Shown here piece by piece: positions 34,681 through 42,510 of a stretch of 64,000 bases of DNA. Source of the DNA: Neomoorella sulfitireducens. GTDB taxonomy: Bacteria; Bacillota; DSM-521; Neomoorellales; Neomoorellaceae. Within the stretch, counting starts at the first letter, position 1. Each line of letters begins with the position of its first letter. Below the pieces are notes generated by a model. The model had not been told where the DNA came from, did not search any database, and saw only the letters and a program-made list of their open reading frames with translations. The position numbers and the translations under genes were made by a program. The stretch lies in contig NZ_JANRHG010000004.1 of assembly GCF_024733845.1 (NCBI RefSeq), positions 1 to 64,000 on the forward strand. Reading direction: 5' to 3'.

Positions 34681-36372
34681 ATGGCCTGGACTGCCGGGGA
34701 TTTTTGGGCTACAACCTTTAACGCCCTGCACCAGGGCATGATCTACGTCGATGCCGGCGGCCGCATTCAAGTCGCCAACCCCCTGGCCGCCGCCATCCTG
34801 GGGCTGGCCGGCCGGGATTTAAAGGACCGGCGGTTGACGGAGGTCTTTCCGGAGACGCGCCTGGCCGAAGTCTTTACCAACCATAGCCCCCTCCTGGGAA
34901 CCTGTTTTACCTCCGGCGCTAAAAACTACCGCGTCGATTATTTCCCCGACGACGAAGGGGGAGTCGTCGTTCTTTTCACGGAAAACCAGCCGGATGCAGC
35001 GCAACTCCAGGCCCTCAATGAACTCTACGCCGCCCTCCTCGATGATTTTCCCCTCTATCTGGCGGTGGCTGACCGCCAGGGTATAATTGTAAGTATCAAC
35101 CAGATGTATGCCGAACTCCTGGGCTGGCGGGCCGATGCCCTTACCGGGCGAAAAATCGGCGAGGTTTTAACCTTCAGCCGCCTGCCGGAGGTCCTGGCTA
35201 CCGCCCGGCCGGTAGTCGGCTTTGAAGCCCGTTATGCCAGCAAGAAACTGCTATTGTCGGAAATGCCTGTCAAAGATGCCGCCGGCAACCTGCTGGGTGC
35301 CGTAAGCAAGGCCGTGGCCGTTGATGATCTGGCTGCCGCAGGCATGAAGGATATTACCCGGCGTCTTCAGGTTTTAGAGAGCAAAGTCCTTTTTTATCAG
35401 CAGGAACTGGCTTCCATGCAGGGGGACCAGGACGCCTGGCAGGGTATCCTGGGGATCAGCCCGGCCATGGTTCAATTGAAAAAACTGGCGGCCCGGGTGG
35501 CCCGGGGCGAGGCCAACGTTTTAATTACCGGCGAGAGCGGTACCGGCAAGGAGCTGCTGGCCCAGGCCATTCACCGGGCCAGCTCCCGCCGCAATGAACC
35601 CCTGATCAAAATCAACTGCGCCGCCATCCCGGAAAACTTATTGGAGGCCGAGCTCTTCGGCTACGAAGAAGGGGCCTTTACCGGGGCGGCCCGGGGCGGA
35701 CGGCCGGGCAAGTTTGAACTGGCCGACGGCGGCACCATATTCCTCGATGAAATCGGAGATTTACCCCTCAGCATGCAGCCCAAACTCCTGCGGGTCCTGC
35801 AGGAAAGGGCCTTTGAACGGGTGGGCGGCCGCCGGACCACTAAAGTGGACGTGAGGATCATCGCCGCCACCAACCAGGACCTCCTGGCCCTGGAGGCGGC
35901 CGGCAAGTTTCGCCGCGACCTCTATTACCGCCTGGCCGTAGTAAACCTCACTATACCGCCCCTGCGCGAGCGGCCGGAGGACATCGAGGTTTTGACGGCG
36001 GCCATTATCCGGCGCCTTAACAGCCGGTACGGTATGGACGTCAGGGGCCTGGCCCCGGCAGTGCAGGAGCTTTTTTACCGTTACCCCTGGCCGGGCAATG
36101 TCCGCGAGCTGGAAAACGTCCTGGAGCACGCCTTTAATTTCCTGGAGCCGGGGGAAGAGATTATCCGCCGGGAACACCTGCCGGCGGCAATGCAACAGGC
36201 AAGGGGCAACGGGGCCGGCCTGGAGTTGAAGGAGGCCGTTGCCGAAGCAGAAAAGGCGGCCATCCAGAGGGCCCTGGCGGCCGCCAACGGCAACAAGCAG
36301 GAGGCGGCAAGGCTCCTGGGCATCCATCCTTCCGGCCTGTACCAGAAATTAAAGCGTTATGATATCGAGTAA
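34681..36372 (+). CDS. Sigma-54-dependent transcriptional activator with PAS sensors
   Basis: A 563-residue enhancer-binding protein. Two PAS-like domains occupy about residues 10-110 and 115-220, followed by a short coiled linker. The AAA+ domain from about 255 has Walker A GESGTGKE (near 283), the sigma-54 contact loop GAFTGA (near 330) and Walker B IFLDEIGDLP. A Fis-type helix-turn-helix NGNKQEAARLLGIHPSGLYQ ends the protein. ATG has GGGGAGGGGAG upstream. It lies directly upstream of a nitrate-reductase-type gene. Two dyads and a sigma-54 promoter at 38.7-38.8 kb are its likely targets. The PAS ligand is unknown. Confidence 0.92.
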   Translation: MAWTAGDFWATTFNALHQGMIYVDAGGRIQVANPLAAAILGLAGRDLKDRRLTEVFPETRLAEVFTNHSPLLGTCFTSGAKNYRVDYFPDDEGGVVVLFTENQPDAAQLQALNELYAALLDDFPLYLAVADRQGIIVSINQMYAELLGWRADALTGRKIGEVLTFSRLPEVLATARPVVGFEARYASKKLLLSEMPVKDAAGNLLGAVSKAVAVDDLAAAGMKDITRRLQVLESKVLFYQQELASMQGDQDAWQGILGISPAMVQLKKLAARVARGEANVLITGESGTGKELLAQAIHRASSRRNEPLIKINCAAIPENLLEAELFGYEEGAFTGAARGGRPGKFELADGGTIFLDEIGDLPLSMQPKLLRVLQERAFERVGGRRTTKVDVRIIAATNQDLLALEAAGKFRRDLYYRLAVVNLTIPPLRERPEDIEVLTAAIIRRLNSRYGMDVRGLAPAVQELFYRYPWPGNVRELENVLEHAFNFLEPGEEIIRREHLPAAMQQARGNGAGLELKEAVAEAEKAAIQRALAAANGNKQEAARLLGIHPSGLYQKLKRYDIE

Positions 36373-36433
36373 CTTATGTCAGGCGGGCCGCCCGGTTACC
36401 GGGGGGTAACGCTTGCCGAAAGAGGGATCGACG

Positions 36434-38677
36434 ATGGCACTGGCAGAGTTGCAACAGGGGATAGTCAGCCTGTTTCAGGACCGGGGAGAAGCAGCCGTGG
36501 ACCGCTGGGTGGCTACCACCTGCGGCTATTGCGGAACCGGCTGCGGCCTTTACCTGGGGGTAAAAGAAGGCCGGGCTGTGGCAGTCAAGCCTGATCCCGC
36601 CGCGCCAGTGAATAAAGGCCACCTATGCCTTAAAGGCCTGTATGAGTGGAAAACCCTGGATCACCCGGAGCGGGCGACGGTACCCCTCCGGCGCCGGGAT
36701 GGTGCGATGGAACCCGTGACCTGGGAAGCGGCCCTGGCCGAGGTGACGCAGCGCCTCCGGGAGGCCCTGGTAACCGGCGGGCCGGAGGCCGTCGGTATTT
36801 ATCACGGCGGGCAGTTGACCCTGGAGGAATACTACGCCATCCACAAGCTGGCCAAAGGCGTCCTGGGCACGCCCAATATCGACGCCAACACCCGGCTCTG
36901 CATGGCCTCTACGGCAAGCGGTTATATTCGCTCCTTTGGGGTGGATGCCCCGCCGGGGTGCTACGAAGACCTGGATGTGAGCAGCCTCGTCTTCATCTTC
37001 GGCGCCAACCCGGCGGAGATGCACCCCCAGCTCTGGCAGAGGATTTTGCGCAACCGCAAGCTTAACGGGGCTAAAATCGTAGTCGCCGATCCGCGCCTCA
37101 CCCTGCCGGCCCGGGCCGCCGACCTCCACCTACGTTTGCGCTGCGGCAGCAACATTCCCCTGCTGTACGGCCTTCTTAATATTTTGATTAAGGAAGACAT
37201 GCTGGACCGGGATTTCATCCGGCGATCTACGGCAGGCTTCGAGGAACTGGCGAGGGCTGCCGTCGCCTTCCCGCCGGAGCGGGTGGCCGGTCTAACCGGC
37301 GTATCGGCGGCGGATATTGTGGCCGCCGCCCGCCTTTTCGGCCGTTCCCCCAGCGCCGTGACCGTCTTCTGCCAGGGGGTCAACCAGAGCAGCCAGGCGG
37401 TCGATACGGTAACTTTGATTAACTCCCTGCACCTGATCACCGGTAAAATAGGCCGGCCGGGCTCAGCCCCTTTTTCCCTGACCGGCCAGGCCTCGGCCCT
37501 GAGCATGCGGGAGATCGGCGGCGGCGGTTCTTTACCTGGTTTCCGCAATCCGGAGAATCCCGAGCACCGTCGCCAGGTGGCCGACTACTGGGGTATCCCG
37601 GCAGAACGGTTGCCCCGCCGGGTCAATGACATCAACCGCATGCTGGAGCTGATAGAAGGCGGGAAGCTCCAGATCCTATGGATTATCGGCACCAACCCGG
37701 CCGTCTCCCTGCCGGATCTGGGCTTCAGCCGCCGCCAGCTGGAAAAGGTTTTTTTAATCGTCCAGGACATATTCTACCCCATGGAGACGGCGGCCTTCGC
37801 CAATATCTTCCTGCCCGCCGCCGGGTGGGGGGAAAAGACGGGGGTAGTTACCAACTCGGAACGGCGCCTGGACCTGGTCCGCCGGGCCGTGGACCCGCCG
37901 GGAGCGGCGCAGGACGACCTGGCCATCGTTACCCACGTGGCTAGCCGTCTGGATACAGGGGAACTATTTGCCTGGCAGGACCCGGAAGATGCATTTCGGG
38001 AGTTGCGGGAGCTCACCCGCGGCCGGCCCAATGATATGACGGGGGTGGATTACGCCCTGCTGGAACGCGAGGGGGGCGTCCAGTGGCCCTGCCCGGAGGG
38101 CGGCCGTGGAACACCGCGGCTCTATACTACCGGTGTTTTTCCCACGCGGCCGGAAGAAGCCCAGGGTTATGGCGAGTTTAATCACCCGGAGGGCAGGGCG
38201 CACCTCTGGGCTGTTCCTTATACACCGCCGCCGGAAGTACCTGACGGAGAATTTCCCTTCTGGCTCAATACCGGCCGGATTATTGAGCATTACCATACCC
38301 GTACCAAGACCAAGCGTATACCAGAACTCCAGGCCCTGGTCCCTGAAGCTTATGTAGAAATTAACCCGCAAGACGCGGCCCGCTTGCAAGTGGCCGAAGG
38401 TGAGGTGGTGCGGGTGGTGACCCGCCGGGGCTGGGTTGAAGTACCGGCCAGGCTTACCGAGGTGGTGGCGCCGGGAGAGGTTTTTATCCCTTTCCACTTC
38501 GGTGACCTGGACCCCGGCGAGGGGGGATGGCGCCAGGCGGCTAACCACCTAACCGGCCGGAACGTCGACCCCCTTTCCGGCCAGCCCCTGGCCAAGGCCA
38601 GCGCCTGCCGGATCGAGAGGCGGGTTCCCGGAAGGGGGAGGCAAGAAAGAAGCATGGGGCAGGAAGGCCGGGGTTAA
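36434..38677 (+). CDS. Molybdopterin oxidoreductase, assimilatory nitrate reductase / formate dehydrogenase-type catalytic subunit
   Basis: A 747-residue cytoplasmic (no signal) bis-MGD enzyme. The N-terminal [4Fe-4S] motif is CGYCGTGCGLYLGV plus GHLCLKG. The Mo-ligand region reads NTRLCMASTASGYIRSFG, with Cys as ligand, as in NasA/NarB/NapA and Cys-type formate dehydrogenases. The C-terminal domain has FWLNTGRIIEHYHTRTKT, usual in this group. ATG at 36434 has GAGGG seven bases upstream. It probably shares a transcript with the sigma-54 activator gene 61 bases upstream and ends at a strong terminator. No partner electron-transfer subunit is adjacent, so its donor is unclear. Confidence 0.82.
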   Translation: MALAELQQGIVSLFQDRGEAAVDRWVATTCGYCGTGCGLYLGVKEGRAVAVKPDPAAPVNKGHLCLKGLYEWKTLDHPERATVPLRRRDGAMEPVTWEAALAEVTQRLREALVTGGPEAVGIYHGGQLTLEEYYAIHKLAKGVLGTPNIDANTRLCMASTASGYIRSFGVDAPPGCYEDLDVSSLVFIFGANPAEMHPQLWQRILRNRKLNGAKIVVADPRLTLPARAADLHLRLRCGSNIPLLYGLLNILIKEDMLDRDFIRRSTAGFEELARAAVAFPPERVAGLTGVSAADIVAAARLFGRSPSAVTVFCQGVNQSSQAVDTVTLINSLHLITGKIGRPGSAPFSLTGQASALSMREIGGGGSLPGFRNPENPEHRRQVADYWGIPAERLPRRVNDINRMLELIEGGKLQILWIIGTNPAVSLPDLGFSRRQLEKVFLIVQDIFYPMETAAFANIFLPAAGWGEKTGVVTNSERRLDLVRRAVDPPGAAQDDLAIVTHVASRLDTGELFAWQDPEDAFRELRELTRGRPNDMTGVDYALLEREGGVQWPCPEGGRGTPRLYTTGVFPTRPEEAQGYGEFNHPEGRAHLWAVPYTPPPEVPDGEFPFWLNTGRIIEHYHTRTKTKRIPELQALVPEAYVEINPQDAARLQVAEGEVVRVVTRRGWVEVPARLTEVVAPGEVFIPFHFGDLDPGEGGWRQAANHLTGRNVDPLSGQPLAKASACRIERRVPGRGRQERSMGQEGRG

Positions 38678-38698
38678 AACTGAAACGGCCAAGAGGTT

Positions 38699-38732
38699 TC
38701 TATAAAACTAGAAGGTATTCTAAGATTTTAGA
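38699..38732. promoter_or_regulatory. Two tandem dyads, candidate activator-binding sites
   Basis: TCTATAAAACTAGA (38699-38712) and TCTAAGATTTTAGA (38719-38732) both fit TCTA-N6-TAGA. Their centres are exactly 20 bases apart, two helical turns, and lie roughly 100-120 bases before the expected start of the sigma-54 promoter downstream, a usual upstream-activator position. Confidence 0.6.
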
Positions 38733-38754
38733 GACATTATCAACTCGGTAAGGT

Positions 38755-38793
38755 AAAAAGTCCCGGGAAAATGCACCCTGGGGCTTTTTGTTT
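38755..38793 (+). terminator. Terminator after the nitrate-reductase-type gene
   Basis: AAAAAGTCCCGGG pairs imperfectly with CCCTGGGGCTTTTT around a short loop, with a T-rich tail. It separates the upstream genes from the sigma-54 promoter that follows immediately. Confidence 0.8.
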
Positions 38794-38795
38794 TG

Positions 38796-38813
38796 CCGGC
38801 ACGAAAATTGCAA
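38796..38813 (+). promoter_or_regulatory. Sigma-54 (RpoN) promoter
   Basis: CGGCACGAAAATTGCA fits the consensus TGGCACG-N4-TTGCA in all conserved positions except the first T. GG (38798-38799, -24) and GC (38810-38811, -12) have the required 10-base gap. Transcription should begin near 38823, giving a leader of about 144 bases before the Tat-exported molybdoenzyme. Confidence 0.85.
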
Positions 38814-38863
38814 TAAAAACATGTATAAATATGTTACTTTCACAAGACGGGGAGGTAGAGATA

Positions 38864-38887
38864 ATGATCAGAAATACTATGGTATAG
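38864..38887 (+). CDS. Possible 7-residue leader peptide
   Basis: ATG ATC AGA AAT ACT ATG GTA TAG (MIRNTMV), directly followed by TAA in frame. GGGGAGG lies eight bases upstream, a stronger ribosome site than most genes here. It is in the leader of the sigma-54 operon. A GC dyad CCGGG...CCCGG follows near 38921. It may be a leader peptide or a chance reading; no similar case is recognised. Confidence 0.3.
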   Translation: MIRNTMV

Positions 38888-38966
38888 TAACGTCGTAACG
38901 GCCGAAATTGGGTGTAAATGCCGGGAGCCGACCCCGGAATGCGCCATGGAGGTGACAGGCTAAATC

Positions 38967-41546
38967 ATGAAGGATGAAAATAAGAAAGAAGCATTCAGGC
39001 TCAGCCGGCGCCAGTTTTTAAAAGCGTCGGCGGCGACGGCCGTCCTGGCGGGTGCGGCAGGAAACAGCAAATATTTTATTTCCCAGGCTGCGGCAGGGGA
39101 GGGCCCGACCCCCTTAAAAGACGTTAAATACGTGCGCAGCACCTGTTCGCCCAACTGCACTTCTTCCTGCGGCATCAGGGCCATGGTGGTGGACGGCCAG
39201 ATAAAGGCCTTATTTCCTACCAATGATTATCCCGAGCCCGAGTACGGTCCCCGGGGTTGTTTAAGGGGTTTGAGTTATATTAACGTTATTTATGGCCCTG
39301 ACCGGATCAAGAAACCCCTCATCAGGACGGGAGAACGGGGTAAAGGAGAATTCAGAGAGGTTTCCTGGGAAGAAGCGCTGGATTACACGGCCAGCCGCTT
39401 ACAGGAAATTGCCACCAAATACGGCCCGGAATCTGTTTGTTTCAGCTTTCAGGTAGGCGGGACCGGCCACGTCCAGAAAGGAGCGTGGACCGCTCTCTCT
39501 ACCCTGGCGGGATGGAATTTGAACCATCCTTATGATAAGAATGGCGACCTGCCCATGTTCTGGCCCCAGACCTTCGGCGTCCAGTCGGAAGAGCTGGAAC
39601 CCCTGGAATGGGCCAATTCCCGCTATATTGCTGTTTTTGGTTCCAATATTATGGTAACGCGCTTGATTGATTCTGACTTCTTAATCAAAGCACGTAATAA
39701 CGGCGCTAAACTTGTTGTTTTTGACCCTAACTACTGCCCAACTGCAGCTAAAGCGGATGAGTGGATCCAGCTTAAATCCAGCAGTGACGCGGCCTTAGCC
39801 CTGGGGATGGCCCGGGTGATAATCGAAGAAAAACTGTACGACGAAGAATTTATCAAAACCTTTACCGATATGCCCCTTCTGGTGCGCCTTGACACCGGGA
39901 AGCGCCTGAAGGCGGAAGAAGTCAAAGGCCTGGCCAGACCGGCGGATGTACCGCCCTACCGGGAAGCTTTTGTCGCTTATAACGGCGGTTTCCTTGTCGT
40001 GCACCCGGATAAACTCGAGCTTCCCCTCAATGTGGCCCTGGAAGGGGAACTGGAAGTGGAATTAAAGGACGGCACCAGGGTGAAGGCAAAACCAATCTTC
40101 CAGCTGCTGAAGGAACACCTGGCTGCCTATCAACCGGCCTATGTGGAACAAGAAACGGGGGTACCGGGGGATACCGTTGTCCGCCTGGCCCGGGAGATGG
40201 CGACTACAAAACCCCTCCATGTCATCTACGGTGCCAGCAACTACCAGTGGTATCACGGTGACCTTAAGGGCCGCGCCCTGGCCCTGTTGCCGGTGCTGAC
40301 CGGTAATATCGGTAAACCGGGTGCGGGTATTTCCACCTATGCCGGCCAGTACAAGATCCGGTTTAATGTTAAAGAATGGTGGTTCCCCAAGCCGGCCAGG
40401 TGGCTTCCTTGGCTCTATATCCTGCATGGTCCCACTAAGGGTATGAAAGCCCAATGGCCCAAGAATGGGGTGAAGGCACTGATCTTTGGCTGGGGTAACC
40501 CCTTCGACCAGCATAATATGGCCGACCGTTTACGGCAAATGGCAGCCAGGGGAGAAATAGAATTTATCGTCGGCCTGGACAACCAGATGACCACCAGCTG
40601 TCTTTATAGCGACGTAGTATTCCCGGTAGCCAGCTGGTATGAAAAGACCGAGCTGACAACCACACCTTTACACCCTTATATGCAGTTGCAGCAGCCGGCC
40701 ATTAAACCTCTATACGAATCGAAATCCGAACTTTGGATTGCCAGGGAGATTGCTAGGAGGCTTAACCCTGACTTTGAGAAACACTTCTTTCCTGGCCTTG
40801 ATGAGAATATGGCGGCCGAAAAGGTAATAGAACTGCTCCTTAAAACCGGCGGCCCGCCGGTGGCCGGGATTACCCTGGAGCAGCTCAAGAAAGGCCCGGT
40901 GCGGCTGAAATCAGAGGTACCGGGGAATCGCCAGATCCCCTTTTACGAGCAAGTGCAGTTTAAAAAACCCTTCCCCCCGGTTAGCCGGCCGGCGGCAATT
41001 GAAGCTACAGCTAAATTTGTTAAAAGCGGCAGGATTGAATTTTACAAGGAAGAAGATACCTTTATGCAACTCGGCGAAACCTTGCCCGTGCACAAGCCAC
41101 CCTTTGAGGATAGCGAGTATGCCTTGAACCCGGAAGCTAAGGGCAAGTACCCCTTCGCCTTTATTACCCGTAACTCCCTTTACCGGATTCATTCGACCCA
41201 CGCCAACAATATCTGGCTGGACGAACTGCAGGACAACAGGCCCAAGGTCTTCTTAAACCCTGAGGACGCGGCGGCAAAAGGGATTAAAGAGGGCGACCTG
41301 GTGGAAGTTTACAACGACCGCGGTAGGGTCAGGGGCTACGCCGTCCTGGCCCCCGGCCAGGGGAGGCAAATAATCGTCTTTGAACAGGGCTGGTGGAGCC
41401 GCTATCTCAAAGGAGATTCTTATAACTCATTAACCTATCCCTTTATCAAGCCCACCCATGAGGTCTACTTTGTACCGGGGATATGGGCCCCCAATACAGC
41501 CTGGAACGAAGCCCTCTGCGACGTACGAAAGGCAGGTGAGGTGTAA
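38967..41546 (+). CDS. Tat-exported molybdopterin oxidoreductase catalytic subunit (type II DMSO reductase-like)
   Basis: An 859-residue enzyme with a twin-arginine signal, LSRRQFLKASAATAVLAGAA, so it acts outside the membrane. The first cluster motif is CSPNCTSSCGI with GPRGCLRG. The region YDKNGDLPMFWPQTFGVQSE followed by YIAVFGSNIMVTR resembles type II enzymes (NarG, ethylbenzene dehydrogenase, selenate/perchlorate reductases), where an Asp in this stretch binds Mo. Its last base overlaps the ferredoxin subunit start. With the FeS and NrfD subunits it forms a quinone-linked respiratory complex. The substrate (an N, S, Se, Cl or As oxyanion, or an organic compound) cannot be assigned. Confidence 0.85.
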   Translation: MKDENKKEAFRLSRRQFLKASAATAVLAGAAGNSKYFISQAAAGEGPTPLKDVKYVRSTCSPNCTSSCGIRAMVVDGQIKALFPTNDYPEPEYGPRGCLRGLSYINVIYGPDRIKKPLIRTGERGKGEFREVSWEEALDYTASRLQEIATKYGPESVCFSFQVGGTGHVQKGAWTALSTLAGWNLNHPYDKNGDLPMFWPQTFGVQSEELEPLEWANSRYIAVFGSNIMVTRLIDSDFLIKARNNGAKLVVFDPNYCPTAAKADEWIQLKSSSDAALALGMARVIIEEKLYDEEFIKTFTDMPLLVRLDTGKRLKAEEVKGLARPADVPPYREAFVAYNGGFLVVHPDKLELPLNVALEGELEVELKDGTRVKAKPIFQLLKEHLAAYQPAYVEQETGVPGDTVVRLAREMATTKPLHVIYGASNYQWYHGDLKGRALALLPVLTGNIGKPGAGISTYAGQYKIRFNVKEWWFPKPARWLPWLYILHGPTKGMKAQWPKNGVKALIFGWGNPFDQHNMADRLRQMAARGEIEFIVGLDNQMTTSCLYSDVVFPVASWYEKTELTTTPLHPYMQLQQPAIKPLYESKSELWIAREIARRLNPDFEKHFFPGLDENMAAEKVIELLLKTGGPPVAGITLEQLKKGPVRLKSEVPGNRQIPFYEQVQFKKPFPPVSRPAAIEATAKFVKSGRIEFYKEEDTFMQLGETLPVHKPPFEDSEYALNPEAKGKYPFAFITRNSLYRIHSTHANNIWLDELQDNRPKVFLNPEDAAAKGIKEGDLVEVYNDRGRVRGYAVLAPGQGRQIIVFEQGWWSRYLKGDSYNSLTYPFIKPTHEVYFVPGIWAPNTAWNEALCDVRKAGEV

Positions 41547-42232
41547 TGAAGCTGGGAATGGTCATTGACCTGGACCGCTGTATCGGCTGCCGTACCTGCG
41601 TTGTGGCCTGTAAAGGGCATAACTCGCAACCGCCGGGCACCTGGTGGAACCGGGTATTTACACCTGGAAGTAAGGAGCACCAGATCCCCCTCGCTAAAGA
41701 CGGGGAAGCGCAGATGTACTTTTTACCCGTGTCCTGCCAGATGTGCGAGAACGCTCCCTGCGAAAAGGTCTGCCCGGTTGGGGCGACTTATACCGACGAA
41801 CAGGGCCGGGTGCTGGTTGACTACGAGCGCTGCATCGGCTGCCGTTACTGTATGGTCGCCTGTCCCTACGGCGTGCGCCAGTTTAATTGGGAAGACGCCA
41901 GAAAAGCCAAAGAGAAAGCCGGTTACATGCCGGGCTATGATTACGGGTATCCCTTCGAGCACCGGGATAAAAGGGGGCGCCTGGTCTACACGCCGGATCG
42001 CCCGAAGGGGGTTGTGGAAAAATGCACCTTCTGCGTGCAGTATACGGATCAAGGCGATCCGCCCATCTGCGTTCAGGCCTGTCCGGCCAGGGCGCGTTTC
42101 TTCGGCGACCTCGATGACCCCAGGTCGGAGGTAAGCCGCCTGGTGCGGCAACGGCAGGCCCTAAGGCTGAAAGAAGAACTGGGTACAAAGCCCAAGGTCT
42201 TTTACCTGCCGCCCACAGGACCGCGGAAGTAA
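41546..42232 (+). CDS. Four-cluster ferredoxin subunit (PsrB/DmsB/NrfC-like)
   Basis: A 228-residue protein with four Cys groups: CIGCRTCVVAC, CQMCENAPCEKVC, CIGCRYCMVAC, and CTFC...CVQAC. This is the standard set for four [4Fe-4S] clusters. It has no signal peptide and would be carried out with the Tat-bearing catalytic subunit. It passes electrons between the NrfD subunit and the molybdenum site. ATG overlaps the preceding stop. Confidence 0.93.
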   Translation: MKLGMVIDLDRCIGCRTCVVACKGHNSQPPGTWWNRVFTPGSKEHQIPLAKDGEAQMYFLPVSCQMCENAPCEKVCPVGATYTDEQGRVLVDYERCIGCRYCMVACPYGVRQFNWEDARKAKEKAGYMPGYDYGYPFEHRDKRGRLVYTPDRPKGVVEKCTFCVQYTDQGDPPICVQACPARARFFGDLDDPRSEVSRLVRQRQALRLKEELGTKPKVFYLPPTGPRK

Positions 42233-42510
42233 GGCAAGACCTTTGCCACAAGATAGAGCTATCCTGGCTTAGTTTGAATGGGCGAGCCTCTACCTGGGGG
42301 TCGAAGCGGCCGCGGGCTCTGCCGGAGAGCGAGGGCGGGGCCTTCTAACATGGCCGGGAATCCCGCCTTAAGCTTCACGGCTGACCCAGCACTCAACCTC
42401 CAAAGTTTTTGTTGGCGAAGAGTCACCTGTTCCAAACGAGTTGAGTGCTAGGCGCTCCTTAAGGGGTTTGGTGCGAGCGAGCAAACGACATTTTTTAGGA
42501 GGGAGATCCT
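42233..42510 (+). other. 278-base gap inside the molybdoenzyme operon with inverted repeats
   Basis: Such operons are normally tightly packed. This gap holds a perfect 10-base inverted repeat, AGCACTCAAC (42388-42397) and GTTGAGTGCT (42440-42449), separated by 42 bases. A GC-rich hairpin, GGCGGG...CCCGCC, lies at about 42333-42366. No gene, known riboswitch or sigma-54 promoter was found in it. It may be a structured RNA that tunes the level of the membrane subunit. Confidence 0.45.

Noticed and set aside
36434-38677. Selenocysteine formate dehydrogenase
   Set aside because: The Mo-ligand position is a Cys codon (LCMAS), the frame has no in-frame TGA at that point, and the surrounding motif fits nitrate-reductase-type proteins better.
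42388-42449. CIRCE (HrcA) operator, because AGCACTC and GAGTGCT halves are present
   Set aside because: CIRCE halves are nine bases apart; here the arms are 42 bases apart and no heat-shock gene follows.
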